Part shown: piece by piece, positions 17,847-25,943 of the stretch | Position numbering within the stretch: position 1 is the first letter of the stretch | How the letters are laid out: the number at the start of each line of letters is the position of its first letter | Source of the DNA: Chloroflexota bacterium | Lineage (GTDB): Bacteria; Chloroflexota; Limnocylindria; Limnocylindrales; CSP1-4 | Direction of reading: 5' to 3' | Assembly: GCA_016191395.1 (NCBI GenBank) | Contig: JACPOS010000024.1 | Location: 23,111 to 87,110, forward strand | Length of the DNA stretch: 64,000 nt | The notes under the pieces: generated by a model | What the model saw: only the letters and a program-made list of their open reading frames with translations | What the model was told of the DNA's origin: nothing | The model's database searches: none | Position numbers and translations under genes: made by a program

Positions 17847-18080
17847 CCGGGTGGCCGGGACAAACGTGCTCGGCGAAAGTAGCGGGTTCGCGCCGCATGG
17901 TCCCGGGTACCACTCGCATCCATCGGCCCGTTGTTGGGGACCGTGGCCATCTTGCGCCCCGTGCCGCTCCGGGCGAGAGTGCCCCGATCGCGGGAGGCAT
18001 CGAGGCACGGTTCGTACCGCGGCCGCCAGGACCGTGCCGAGCCACTGGCGGACCCGGCCCGCACGCTGTGGAGGCGAGCC

Positions 18081-18542
18081 ATGACGCTTGTCAGGATGGC
18101 CGAACACCTGGACGTTCCCGTGGAGCGTGTGTTCGAGCTGGTGACCGACTTCAAGCGCTATCCAGAGTGGAACGTCAACTACACCGAGATTCGCGAGGTT
18201 GTCGGACCGCCCCTTGCAGTCGGCACGCGCATTCACGCCGTGATGAGGCTGCTGGGGCGGACCATGGACGGCTGGGGTGAGATCGTCGAGGTCGACCCGC
18301 CCCGCATGCTGAAGTTCAAGGGCACGAGCCCCGAGGGCGGCAGCAACACCATCGTGTATCACTTCACCCGATCGGGGATCGGCACGGACGCCGAGGTCGA
18401 GATCGAGTACGAGCTGCCCTCGGGCATCCTCGGCCAGATCGCGGATCGGCTGTTCATCGAGCGATCGGTGGAGCGCGACATGCGCCATTCCAACGAGAAC
18501 TTCAAGGCGCTCCTGCAGGTCAGGGAGCCTGTGCACGCCTGA
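18081..18542 (+). CDS. SRPBCC (START/PYP-like) family protein
   Basis: A 153-residue protein of the polyketide cyclase/dehydrase-like SRPBCC fold. The pattern VPVERVFELVTDFKRYPEWNVNYTEI is the typical first helix-strand of these lipid/ligand-binding proteins, and IVEVDPPRMLKFKG follows. The ligand is unknown. ATG 18081 is preceded by GGAGG at 8 bases; the track's upstream extension is low-quality. A 9-bp hairpin lies 22 bases after the stop. Two other SRPBCC domains occur at 54-55 kb in a different context. Confidence 0.85.
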   Translation: MTLVRMAEHLDVPVERVFELVTDFKRYPEWNVNYTEIREVVGPPLAVGTRIHAVMRLLGRTMDGWGEIVEVDPPRMLKFKGTSPEGGSNTIVYHFTRSGIGTDAEVEIEYELPSGILGQIADRLFIERSVERDMRHSNENFKALLQVREPVHA

Positions 18543-18564
18543 CCGGCAGTTGACGCCCGGCAGG

Positions 18565-18588
18565 TGGCCCCGGCCTCGTCCGGGGCCA
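18565..18588 (+). terminator. Hairpin, likely terminator
   Basis: Perfect 9-bp stem TGGCCCCGG / CCGGGGCCA with a 6-base loop, between the SRPBCC gene and recO. There is no T-run, as is common at high GC. Confidence 0.6.
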
Positions 18589-18616
18589 TCTCGCATCGTG
18601 CGAGGCGCGGGCGGTG

Positions 18617-18622
18617 TACCGT
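18617..18622 (+). promoter_or_regulatory. Possible leaderless -10 element of recO
   Basis: TACCGT ends 7 bases before the recO GTG; no Shine-Dalgarno lies between. Confidence 0.45.
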
Positions 18623-18629
18623 CGGTACC

Positions 18630-19424
18630 GTGCCCGCGCCCCGCCGCTACGTCACCGAGGCCATCGTCCTGTCACGCTTCGACTACGGCGAGGCAGACCG
18701 GATCCTGACGCTCATCACGCCCGGGGGCGGCAAGATCAAGGCGATCGCCAAGGGGATTCGGCGGCAGAAGTCGCGCATCGGCGGGAGCCTGGAGCCCTTC
18801 GCCGAGCTTCGCCTCGCGCTGGCACAGGGCCGCACATTCGAGGTCGTCACCCAGGTGGAGGTCGTCCACGCCTGGCTGAACCTGCGCGACGACCTCGTGT
18901 CCTTCGGGACGGCGTCGTACATGGCGGAGCTCGCCGACGGGACGCTCGAGGAGCGCCACGCAGCCGAGTCCGTGTACATCCTCCTCAAGCGCGCCTACGA
19001 GATCCTCGACGCCGGGATGACCCCCGGGCGGGTGGCGCGGTGGTTCGAGATGCACCTCGCCGACGAGCTGGGCGTTCGACCCGAGGTCGACCGGTGCGTG
19101 GAGTGCGGGCGGCTGCTCGAGGCCGATGAGCGATACCGCTGGATGCCACCGCTCGGCGGCGTGCTGTGCGACCGATGCCCGGGACCGCCGTTCGAGCGCG
19201 CCGCGCTCTCGCTGGACGCCCTGAAGCTCCTGAAGGCGTACCAGCGCCAGGACGTGGAGGCGCTGGCCGCGTTGCGCGTCCGGCCCGAGGTGGAGCGGGA
19301 GGTGGAGATCGCGATGCGCGAGTTCCTCGCCTACTCGCTGGATCGCAAGCCGCGTTCGCTCGCGTTCCTCGACGAGGTACGCTCGAACGAGGCGGCCCGT
19401 GCCCACGCTGCGCCGCGACCCTGA
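18630..19424 (+). CDS. recO: DNA repair protein RecO
   Basis: Recombination mediator that helps load RecA on SSB-coated DNA in the RecF pathway. The N-terminal OB-fold starts [23 protein letters not shown] with [25 protein letters not shown] four-cysteine zinc motif (CVECGR ... CDRC) sits near residues 155-190, and a helical C-terminal region follows. 264 residues from GTG 18630; an upstream in-frame ATG would add 22 residues and run through the hairpin, so it was not used. glyQS follows in the same direction. Confidence 0.93.
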   Translation: MPAPRRYVTEAIVLSRFDYGEADRILTLITPGGGKIKAIAKGIRRQKSRIGGSLEPFAELRLALAQGRTFEVVTQVEVVHAWLNLRDDLVSFGTASYMAELADGTLEERHAAESVYILLKRAYEILDAGMTPGRVARWFEMHLADELGVRPEVDRCVECGRLLEADERYRWMPPLGGVLCDRCPGPPFERAALSLDALKLLKAYQRQDVEALAALRVRPEVEREVEIAMREFLAYSLDRKPRSLAFLDEVRSNEAARAHAAPRP

Positions 19425-19476
19425 CGCGACGAGGACCGTCTCGACCCACCGTCCGTGTTCGTGGGGCCTCCTCTGC

Positions 19477-19482
19477 TAGCAT
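19477..19482 (+). promoter_or_regulatory. Possible -10 element of glyQS
   Basis: TAGCAT, 64 bases before the glyQS GTG, in the 122-base gap after recO. It would give a leader of about 55-60 nucleotides. No T-box signature is visible in that leader. Confidence 0.35.
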
Positions 19483-19546
19483 CGGCCGGCCTACGCAGCC
19501 CTCGACCGTCCCTTCCACGGCCGGTCCCCAACGGGAGTCCCAGCGC

Positions 19547-20947
19547 GTGACGCACCCCCAGACAACCGACCCTGGTCCGGCCGTGGCCGAGCTCGACACG
19601 ATCGTCTCGCTCGCGAAGCGGCGCGGCTTCGTGTACCCGAGCTCGGAGATCTACGGCGGGATCAACGCCGTCTGGGACTACGGACCGCTCGGGGTGGAGC
19701 TGAAGAACAACGTCAAGCGTGCCTGGTGGCGGGCGATGGTCCAGGAGCGCGACGACATCGTGGGCCTGGACGCGGGCATCCTGATGCACCCGCAGGTGTG
19801 GGTCACCTCCGGCCATGTCGGGTCGTTCAGCGACCCGCTGGTGGAGTGCCAGACAGACCATCGGCGGTTCCGGCTCGATGAGCTGCCGGGCGGCGAGAAC
19901 CTGTCCGCGACCGACCTGCGCGACCCCGGGATCGTGGAGCGCCTCGGGCTCAAGTGCCCGGTAGACGGCGGGCCGCTGTCCGCACCGCGCCAGTTCAACC
20001 TCATGTTCAAGACGCACATGGGGCCGATCGAGGAGGACTCCAACGCGGTCTATCTGCGCCCGGAGACGGCCCAGGGCAGCTACGTCAACTTCAAGAACGT
20101 CCAGCAGTCCTCGCGGAAGAAGCTGCCGTTCGGGATCGCCCAGATCGGCAAGAGCTTCCGGAACGAGATCAGCCCGGGGAACTTCGTCTTCCGGATGCGC
20201 GAGTTCGAGCAGATGGAGATGCAGTACTTCGTCCGCCCGGACGAGGCCGCCCGGATCTTCGAGGAGTGGCTGCCGCGGCGGCTCGACTGGTACACGCGCT
20301 ACGGCGTGAACCCGGAGCGGCTGCGCTTCCGCGAGCACGCGCCCGACGAGCTTGCCCACTACGCGAAGAAGGCGATCGACGTGGAGTACCGCTTCCCGTT
20401 CGGCTGGAAGGAGCTGGAGGGCATCCACAACCGCGGCGACTTCGACCTCTCGCGCCACCAGGCGGAGTCCGGCGAGAACCTGGAGTACTTCGACCCGGCG
20501 ACCGAGGAGCACTTCGTGCCGTTCATCGTCGAGACGGCCGGCGGTCCGGATCGGTCGGCGTTCACCTTCCTGATCGACAGCTACCGGGAGGAGGAGGTCC
20601 GGGGGGAGAAGCGGGTCGTCCTCGGGCTCAACGCGGACCTTGCGCCGTACAAGGTGGCGGTCCTGCCGCTGCTCAAGAAGCGGCCCGAGATCGTCGAGAT
20701 CGCGCACCGCCTCCGGGATGACATCGCCCGCGACACGATGGCCGTCTACGACGACACCGCCGCGATCGGCAAGCTCTACCGGCGCCAGGACGAGATCGGC
20801 ACGCCCTGGTGCGTGTGCATCGACGTGGAGTCGCTGGAGGACGGCGCCGCCACCATCCGCGATCGCGACTCGATGACGCAGGAGCGCCTTCCTATCGAAG
20901 GCATCAAGCGCGCGATCCTCGACAAGCTCTCCGCCGCCCGCGGCTAG
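19547..20947 (+). CDS. glyQS: Glycine-tRNA ligase, dimeric (alpha2) type
   Basis: Class II aminoacyl-tRNA synthetase charging tRNA-Gly. The sequence [17 protein letters not shown] with [13 protein letters not shown] is the eukaryote/archaeal-like single-chain GlyRS start. Motif 2 is [19 protein letters not shown] and motif 3 lies in [17 protein letters not shown], with the anticodon-binding domain at the C-terminus. 466 residues from GTG 19547; the track start runs back into recO. It is the only tRNA synthetase in the window. Confidence 0.96.
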   Translation: MTHPQTTDPGPAVAELDTIVSLAKRRGFVYPSSEIYGGINAVWDYGPLGVELKNNVKRAWWRAMVQERDDIVGLDAGILMHPQVWVTSGHVGSFSDPLVECQTDHRRFRLDELPGGENLSATDLRDPGIVERLGLKCPVDGGPLSAPRQFNLMFKTHMGPIEEDSNAVYLRPETAQGSYVNFKNVQQSSRKKLPFGIAQIGKSFRNEISPGNFVFRMREFEQMEMQYFVRPDEAARIFEEWLPRRLDWYTRYGVNPERLRFREHAPDELAHYAKKAIDVEYRFPFGWKELEGIHNRGDFDLSRHQAESGENLEYFDPATEEHFVPFIVETAGGPDRSAFTFLIDSYREEEVRGEKRVVLGLNADLAPYKVAVLPLLKKRPEIVEIAHRLRDDIARDTMAVYDDTAAIGKLYRRQDEIGTPWCVCIDVESLEDGAATIRDRDSMTQERLPIEGIKRAILDKLSAARG

Positions 20948-20990
20948 CCCTGCCCGTCGCGACGGCTCGGGCCCACCGGCTCTGGGGCCT

Positions 20991-21165
20991 ATACCTGCAC
21001 GGGATAGGTTTCGACCGTTCATTGTCGACGCAATACCGGCAAGGGATACGAGCGACGGCGTTGGTCGGGTTTCGGACCGGTTTCGGGGCTGTCGAGCGTC
21101 GTGCCTATCCCCGGCAGGGATACAGACGGCCGGGACCGCCGAATTCCGATACCAGCGAGGGATAG
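20991..21165. promoter_or_regulatory. Four-copy 17-bp dyad array, candidate operator
   Basis: Four copies of a 17-bp dyad with consensus ATACC-N5-GGGATA(G/C), close to the ideal palindrome TATCCC-N5-GGGATA, at 20991-21007, 21033-21049, 21107-21123 and 21149-21165. Start-to-start distances are 42, 74 and 42 bases, close to whole helical turns (4, 7, 4). The last copy covers the expected -35 position of the -10 element at 21178. Elsewhere in this gap (20948-21189) no gene is visible. Confidence 0.65.
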
Positions 21166-21177
21166 CAGTCGTTCGCG

Positions 21178-21183
21178 TAGGCT
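21178..21183 (+). promoter_or_regulatory. Leaderless -10 element of the HEAT-like gene
   Basis: TAGGCT ends 6 bases before ATG 21190. It lies 12 bases downstream of the last dyad copy, so a protein bound there should interfere with RNA polymerase. Confidence 0.5.
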
Positions 21184-21189
21184 GCGGCG

Positions 21190-21813
21190 ATGGGATCCGA
21201 CGCGTACGCGCGGTTCATGGCGAGCACGAACATCAGCTACGAGCAGTGGCATGACGGCGAGGGCTACGACATCGACGCGCTGCGCTCCCTCGATCCCGAC
21301 GAGGCGTTCAGGGCCGAGCACTGGCTGCTCGCGCGGGCCGGCAACGACTGGCGCGATCTCGAGGGCCTCCTCGCGCTCGGGACGCCCGCGGCGAAGGCGG
21401 CAGTCGTCGACCAGCTCCGGCACGGGAAGCTGGAGCAGCGGCTCTGGGCGGCGAAGTACCTGTCCGACGATGCGAGCCTGGCGGGGGATCGCGAGGCCGC
21501 GGTCATCGCGGGACTCGAGTCCGCCCTCATCTACGGCGGGCTGACCGTCGCGCTGGACATCGCGACGGAGGAGCGAACGCCGGCGATGGTGGCCGCGCTG
21601 TTCCGCGCCGCCCTCCGCGACGAGGGCGAGGCCGCCGTCCACGCTGCCGCCCGACTGGCGTTCATCCACGGCAAGGCCAAGGAGGAGTTCGACTGGGACC
21701 TGCGGCCCCTCTTCCTGCGCTTCAACACGCAGGATCGAGCGGAGCGCGCGGCCGCGTTCCGCGACCTGTGCACGCTCTGCAACGTCGATCCGACCCCGTA
21801 CCTGCAGGCCTGA
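21190..21813 (+). CDS. HEAT-like helical protein of unknown function
   Basis: A 207-residue soluble protein. The first 60 residues (ISYEQWHDGEGYDIDALRSLDPDE) form a lead segment; thereafter repeated helical pairs of ~30-35 residues (RDLEGLLALGTPAAKAAVVDQL; AAVIAGLESALIYGGLTVAL; TPAMVAALFRAALRDEGEAAVHAAARLAF) look like HEAT/Armadillo-type repeats. No catalytic motif is seen. The function is unknown; related lead segments occur, as far as I recall, in uncharacterised bacterial proteins. It is the only gene downstream of the four-dyad array, so it is the probable regulated target. Confidence 0.7.
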   Translation: MGSDAYARFMASTNISYEQWHDGEGYDIDALRSLDPDEAFRAEHWLLARAGNDWRDLEGLLALGTPAAKAAVVDQLRHGKLEQRLWAAKYLSDDASLAGDREAAVIAGLESALIYGGLTVALDIATEERTPAMVAALFRAALRDEGEAAVHAAARLAFIHGKAKEEFDWDLRPLFLRFNTQDRAERAAAFRDLCTLCNVDPTPYLQA

Positions 21814-21886
21814 CGCCCCCCGCCCCTCGGGGCTTCGGCGCACCGCAAACCGCCCCGCCGTCGGCGACGCCTCTTTTCAGCCGGTG

Positions 21887-21892
21887 TAGGCT
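21887..21892 (+). promoter_or_regulatory. Possible -10 element of the secreted zincin-like gene
   Basis: TAGGCT, 66 bases before GTG 21959. The gene has a Shine-Dalgarno (TTGGAGGTG), so here a leadered mRNA is expected. Confidence 0.35.
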
Positions 21893-21958
21893 CACGCGCA
21901 ACTGCAATCGGCCCGAGTTCGCGGGCCGGCCTGCCATCGCCTTGGAGGTGTTCCGCTC

Positions 21959-22726
21959 GTGCGTCCGTCTCATCGCCGCCTCGCCGCCTTCGCGGCCCTG
22001 GTACTCGCGATCGCCGTCCCGAGTCTCGCTTCGGCCAGCAACTCCTGGGGCGGATATCACTGGGCTCGCACGTCGAACCCATTCACGCTGAAGCTCGGGA
22101 ACAACCTGAATCCCACCTGGAGCCCGATTCTGGCTACGACCTCGAACGACTGGTCGACATCTACCGTCCTGGATACGACGATCGTTGCCGGTCAGGCGAG
22201 CACACGAAAGAAATGCAACCCGACCGGCGGCCGGGTCGAGGTCTGCAACAACACGTACGGCAACAATGGCTGGCTCGGCGTCGCCCAGATCTGGGCGAGC
22301 GGCACGCACATCACCCAGGGGACCGTGCGCCTGAACGACAGCTACTTCAACACCTCGGCGTACAACACGTCTGCATGGCGCAACCTCGTCTCGTGCCAGG
22401 AGGTCGGACACACCCTGGGCCTCGACCACCAGGACACGAACTTCAACAACGCCAACCTCGGGTCGTGCATGGACTACACGAACAACCCGAGCACGAACCA
22501 GCACCCGAACCAGCACGACTACGACGAGCTGGGGTTGATCTACAACCACACGGATTCGACGTCCACGATCGGCTCCGCGCTGCCGAACGCGAGCGGCGCC
22601 GACATCGGCAGCTGGAACGCGGAGTTCGGCCGCATGGTTGCCCGATCGAGTGATGGCCGAACCTCCACCTTCGTTCGGGATCTGGGCGCAGGCCAGCGCA
22701 TCATCACGCACGTGATCTGGGCATAG
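21959..22726 (+). CDS. Secreted zincin-like protein with QExxHxxGxxH motif
   Basis: A 255-residue protein with an N-terminal signal peptide (RRLAAFAALVLAIAVPSLASAS). Near residue 150 SCQEVGHTLGLDHQD aligns with the metzincin zinc motif HExxHxxGxxH, but the first zinc-binding His is Gln; the catalytic Glu and the other two His are kept. GSCMDYT, ~20 residues later, fits the Met-turn. Four Cys (KKCN, EVCNN, SCQE, GSCMD) may form two disulfides. It is therefore a metalloprotease-fold protein with either an unusual metal site or no protease activity. GTG 21959 follows TTGGAGGTG. Asn/Ser/Thr-rich composition is typical of secreted proteins. A strong terminator follows. Confidence 0.75.
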   Translation: MRPSHRRLAAFAALVLAIAVPSLASASNSWGGYHWARTSNPFTLKLGNNLNPTWSPILATTSNDWSTSTVLDTTIVAGQASTRKKCNPTGGRVEVCNNTYGNNGWLGVAQIWASGTHITQGTVRLNDSYFNTSAYNTSAWRNLVSCQEVGHTLGLDHQDTNFNNANLGSCMDYTNNPSTNQHPNQHDYDELGLIYNHTDSTSTIGSALPNASGADIGSWNAEFGRMVARSSDGRTSTFVRDLGAGQRIITHVIWA

Positions 22727-22756
22727 ACGACCCGTCACCCAGCACCAACATACCTC

Positions 22757-22788
22757 GGAGCCCGGCGCCAACGCCGGGCTCCTTGATT
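22757..22788 (+). terminator. Rho-independent terminator
   Basis: Perfect 11-bp stem GGAGCCCGGCG / CGCCGGGCTCC with a 4-base loop, followed by TTGATT, 30 bases after the zincin-like gene. Confidence 0.8.
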
Positions 22789-22826
22789 CCCCGGCATGCA
22801 GAGGGCGTCGGGCGGTTGCGCGGCGC

Positions 22827-22832
22827 TAGACT
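22827..22832 (+). promoter_or_regulatory. Likely -10 element of the catabolic cluster
   Basis: TAGACT, 26 bases before the GTG at 22859 and just after a terminator, so it probably starts the transcript of the 22.9-29.6 kb cluster. A strong Shine-Dalgarno GAGGAGGAGG follows at 22841-22850. Confidence 0.45.
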
Positions 22833-22858
22833 CGGCTGATCGAGGAGGAGGTGTCCGC

Positions 22859-23431
22859 GTGGCCGTGACGATCCGCAAGTGGGCGACGTTCATCGAGGAA
22901 CTCCACGAGGAGGGCGGCAAGCCGCTCGCGCGCCCGTTGCGCCGCGTGGCCGTGGCGGCCGTCGTGAAGAACCCGTACGCGGGCAGCAACCCGGACGACC
23001 TTTCGGAGCTCGTCGACTTCGGCGAGTACCTCGGCGGCGAGCTCACGAGGCGCGCCAAGGAGGCGCTCGGGACGACGGTCGAGGCGTACGGCAAGGGCGG
23101 CATCGTCGGCGAGGCGGGCGAGCTCGAGCACGTGGCGGCCTGCCTCCACCCCAAGTTCGGCGCGCCGACACGCGGCGCCGTCGGCGGCGTGTCCATCCTC
23201 CCCTCGGTCAAGAAGCGCGCGGCGATGGGCGCCACCCTGGACATCCCGGTCCACCACATCAAGGCCATGCTCGTCCGCTCGCACTTCGATGCGATGGAGA
23301 TCCGCATCCCCGACGCGCCCGCGGCCGACGAGCTCGTCCTCGCGCTCGCGGTCACGGATGGCGGCCGGCCCCATGCGCGCGTCGGCGGCCTCAAGGCAGA
23401 GGACGCGATCGGCGAGGACGGGCTCCACTAG
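22859..23431 (+). CDS. Amino-acid-synthesis (DUF1185-like) family protein
   Basis: A 190-residue protein resembling the PF06684 'amino acid synthesis' family: VAAVVKNPYAG near the N-terminus, GIVGEAGELEHVAACLHPKFG in the middle, and GATLDIPVHHIKAMLVRSHFDAMEI towards the end. The biochemical role of the family is not well defined; its genes often sit with amidohydrolases and oxidoreductases, as here. GTG 22859 is positioned correctly after GAGGAGGAGG; the track's earlier ATG would place the Shine-Dalgarno inside the gene. The next gene begins 28 bases later. Confidence 0.8.
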   Translation: MAVTIRKWATFIEELHEEGGKPLARPLRRVAVAAVVKNPYAGSNPDDLSELVDFGEYLGGELTRRAKEALGTTVEAYGKGGIVGEAGELEHVAACLHPKFGAPTRGAVGGVSILPSVKKRAAMGATLDIPVHHIKAMLVRSHFDAMEIRIPDAPAADELVLALAVTDGGRPHARVGGLKAEDAIGEDGLH

Positions 23432-23459
23432 GCCGAGCGGCCACGGGAGCTTGGAATCG

Positions 23460-24650
23460 ATGCGGACCCTCATCACCAACGTCGGGGCGATCGTCACCGG
23501 CGACGTCGACGCGCCGATCGCGGACGCCGATTCGATCCTCATCGAGGACGGCCGGATCGCGGCGATCGGCCGAGGGCTCACGCCCGACGCCGGAGCGGGC
23601 GGGGCCGCGCAGCTGATCGACGCCAAGGGGACCACGGCCTTCCCCGGCCTGATCGACTCGCACGCCCACCCGGTCTTCGGGGACTTCACGCCGCGGCAGC
23701 AGACGTCGAACTTCATCGAGTCCGGCCTGCACGGCGGCGTGACGACGGTCATCTCGGCCGGCGAGGTCCACCTCCCCGGTCGGCCCAAGGACATCGTCGG
23801 GCTGAAGGCGCTCGCGATCGTCGCAGCGAAGGCCTATGGCAACTTCCGGCCGGCTGGCGTCAAGGTCCGAGCAGGGGCGCCGATCCTGGAGCTGGGGCTG
23901 GAGGAGCACGACTTCGCCGAGATGGCCGCGGGCGGCGTGACGCTCGTGGGTGAGATCGGCCTCGGGAGCGTCAAGACCGGCGCGCAGGCGGCGCCGATGG
24001 TCGCCTGGGCGAAGCAGTACGGCATGACCGTGACGTTCCACACCGGCGGGCCTTCCATCGCAGGCTCGAACCCCATCGCCGCGGACGCGGTCCTCGAAGC
24101 GCGGCCCCATATCGTCGGCCACGTCAACGGCGGCACGACGCCGATGTCCGATGCGGACATCGAGCGCGTGATCGACACGGACATGGCGATCGAGATCGTC
24201 CACTGCGGCAACGGGCGAGCAGCCCTCGTGGCCGTTCGGCGTGCGGCGGAGCTCAACGCGCTCGGGCGGGTGATCATCGGCAACGACGCGCCGTCCGGAA
24301 CCGGCGTCATCGCGCTCGGCATCCTCCGCGTGGTGGCGCACCTCGCCTCGCTCGGCGGCGTGGCCCCCGAGGTGGCCGTCGCGATGGCGACCGGGAACAC
24401 CGCGCGCGTCCACGGCCTCGACGTGGGGGTCCTGGCGCCGGGTCGAGCGGCGGACATCGTGCTCGTCGACGCACCCGTCGGCTCCCAGGCGACGACCGCG
24501 CTCGATGCGCTCGCGCTGGGTGACCTGCCGGGCGTGTCGATGGTCCTCATCGACGGGGCCGTGATGATCGGCCGCAGTCGCAATACGCCGCCGGCGGCGC
24601 GCGCCGCCGAGGTTGTGGGCGGTGCCGGGCCCGCGGCGGGCGGCCACTGA
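23460..24650 (+). CDS. Enamidase-like metal-dependent amidohydrolase
   Basis: A 396-residue TIM-barrel amidohydrolase. The metal motif GLIDSHAHP is at residue ~65, GEIGLGS in the middle, VTFHTGGPS and HIVGHVNGGTTP supply later His ligands, and IIGNDAPSGTGVIALGI carries the conserved Asp. This combination resembles enamidase, which opens the ring of tetrahydro-6-oxonicotinate in anaerobic nicotinate breakdown; the true substrate here is unknown. The start ATG 23460 follows a weak GGGAGC. The track start overlaps the preceding gene. Molybdenum hydroxylase genes lie downstream, as expected for N-heterocycle breakdown. Confidence 0.82.
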   Translation: MRTLITNVGAIVTGDVDAPIADADSILIEDGRIAAIGRGLTPDAGAGGAAQLIDAKGTTAFPGLIDSHAHPVFGDFTPRQQTSNFIESGLHGGVTTVISAGEVHLPGRPKDIVGLKALAIVAAKAYGNFRPAGVKVRAGAPILELGLEEHDFAEMAAGGVTLVGEIGLGSVKTGAQAAPMVAWAKQYGMTVTFHTGGPSIAGSNPIAADAVLEARPHIVGHVNGGTTPMSDADIERVIDTDMAIEIVHCGNGRAALVAVRRAAELNALGRVIIGNDAPSGTGVIALGILRVVAHLASLGGVAPEVAVAMATGNTARVHGLDVGVLAPGRAADIVLVDAPVGSQATTALDALALGDLPGVSMVLIDGAVMIGRSRNTPPAARAAEVVGGAGPAAGGH

Positions 24651-24952
24651 TGGAGCGCGGGATCGGCGGCGCCGTGATCGAAATGAACGGGTTTCCGTTT
24701 GAAGTGAACGGATTCGCTCAATCGGTTCGGGTTTGGGCCCGGGTCGGCCGCCGGAGTGGCTTCGACGGGGGTCGGATCGGCGTTCGAGTCGGTGGCTCGA
24801 GCAGGAGGAGGGGTGCGGCGACCGGCCCTGGTGGTCTCGATCGGGCCCGCCACCGCTCGAACGGCTCCGAGTTCACCCTTCCCGTTCGGTTCAAACGGAA
24901 TGTCTGCAGCGACGCGCCGAGGCAGCGGTTGAGCGGCGGGGCGCCGCAATGA
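24650..24952 (+). CDS. Doubtful 100-residue ORF filling the gap before the LLM gene
   Basis: This ~300-base stretch has no recognisable gene. An ORF fits exactly between the amidohydrolase stop (TGATG junction) and the LLM start (ATGA junction), which resembles the couplings elsewhere. Against it, the product is Arg/Gly-rich without recognisable motifs, and base composition drops in the middle. It overlaps the repeat elements at 24680-24901, which are a sufficient explanation for conserved sequence here. I keep it only as a low-confidence candidate. Confidence 0.2.
   Translation: MERGIGGAVIEMNGFPFEVNGFAQSVRVWARVGRRSGFDGGRIGVRVGGSSRRRGAATGPGGLDRARHRSNGSEFTLPVRFKRNVCSDAPRQRLSGGAPQ
24680..24901. 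repeat. Direct and inverted repeats upstream of the LLM gene
   Basis: Two direct copies of GAARTGAACGGRTTY at 24680-24694 and 24701-24715, 21 bases apart (two helical turns). A 20-bp element at 24692-24711 recurs inverted at 24882-24901 with 17 of 20 bases matching (centre TTCCGTTTGAA). The layout fits operators for a regulator of the downstream oxidoreductase genes, or the ends of a small nonautonomous element. Confidence 0.55.
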
Positions 24953-25932
24953 AGTTCGGCCTCCGCCTGCCGAGCTTCGCGCTCGGCGAGAGGACCGCGA
25001 GCCTCCAGGAGATGGGCGCCTACCTGCGGCGCGCGGAGGATCTCGGGTTCGAGTCGGCGATGCTCATCGACCACCTGCTGATCGCGCCCCCCGCGTATCG
25101 CGTGGCGTGGCTGGAGCCGATCTCGCTCCTGAGCGCCCTCGCGGGCGTGACCCGCACGATCCGCCTCGGGACCCTCGTGCTGGTGCTCCCGTTCCGCGAT
25201 CCCGTGGCGTTTGCGAAGGAATGGGCGACGCTGGACCAGCTGTCCGGCGGGCGGTCCATCCTGGGCGTGGGCGTGGGCTGGAACAAGGAGGAGTTCGCTG
25301 CGCTCCGGATCCCGATCGAGGAACGCGGCCGGCGGATGAACGAGATGCTCGAGGCGATCACCGCGCTCTGGGCGGGCGACGACGTCTCGTACGACGGCCG
25401 GTACTACCGCTTCGAGCACCTGACGATCGAGCCGAAGCCCGCCCAAAAGCCGCACCCGCCGATCTGGATCGGCGGCGGTACCCAACCCTCGGAGAAGATC
25501 TACGGCCAAGGGGTCGACACGATCCAGCCCGTGCTCCGCCGGATCGCCAAGTACGCCTCGACGTGGGTGCCGCACTCCTCGGCGACGGCGGAGATGGTCG
25601 CCGGCGACTGGGCGAACATCCGCGGTTACATGGTGGAGAACGGCCGGAACCCGGACGACATGCGCCGCGTGTACTCGAACTTCGTGCACATCCTCAAGCC
25701 GGGCGAGAAGCCCGAGACCGCCGCCGCGAAGTTCGGCGTGTACTCCGGCATGGACCTCGCGTACTGGCAGGAGTTCTACCTCCTCGGCGAGGCGGAGGCG
25801 GTCGCGGAGCGGATCCGGGGCAAGATCGAGGCCCTCGGCGGGGTGGACCACCTGATCCTCAACCCCCTCGACTGGGATCCGGGGTCCATCGAGGTCCTGG
25901 CCGAGCGCGTCCTCCCCCTCGTCGTCGCCTGA
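24949..25932 (+). CDS. LLM-class flavin/F420-dependent oxidoreductase
   Basis: A 327-residue luciferase-like TIM-barrel oxidoreductase: MKFGLRLPSF at the start, AEDLGFESAMLIDHLL, TIRLGTLVLVLPFRDPVAFAKEWATLDQLSGGR (the conserved LLM core with L-S-G-G-R), and GVGVGWNKEEF. Cofactor (FMN or F420) cannot be decided from sequence by eye. Start ATG 24949; the longer track ORF runs through the repeat region. It is placed directly before the molybdenum hydroxylase genes with 11 bases between, so it is probably in the same operon and acts on the same substrate class. Confidence 0.9.
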   Translation: MKFGLRLPSFALGERTASLQEMGAYLRRAEDLGFESAMLIDHLLIAPPAYRVAWLEPISLLSALAGVTRTIRLGTLVLVLPFRDPVAFAKEWATLDQLSGGRSILGVGVGWNKEEFAALRIPIEERGRRMNEMLEAITALWAGDDVSYDGRYYRFEHLTIEPKPAQKPHPPIWIGGGTQPSEKIYGQGVDTIQPVLRRIAKYASTWVPHSSATAEMVAGDWANIRGYMVENGRNPDDMRRVYSNFVHILKPGEKPETAAAKFGVYSGMDLAYWQEFYLLGEAEAVAERIRGKIEALGGVDHLILNPLDWDPGSIEVLAERVLPLVVA

Positions 25933-25943
25933 CGGCGTCGCCC

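Noticed and set aside
19425-19546. T-box riboswitch before glyQS
   Set aside because: No T-box core sequence or antiterminator pairing could be seen, and the leader would be only about 60 nucleotides.
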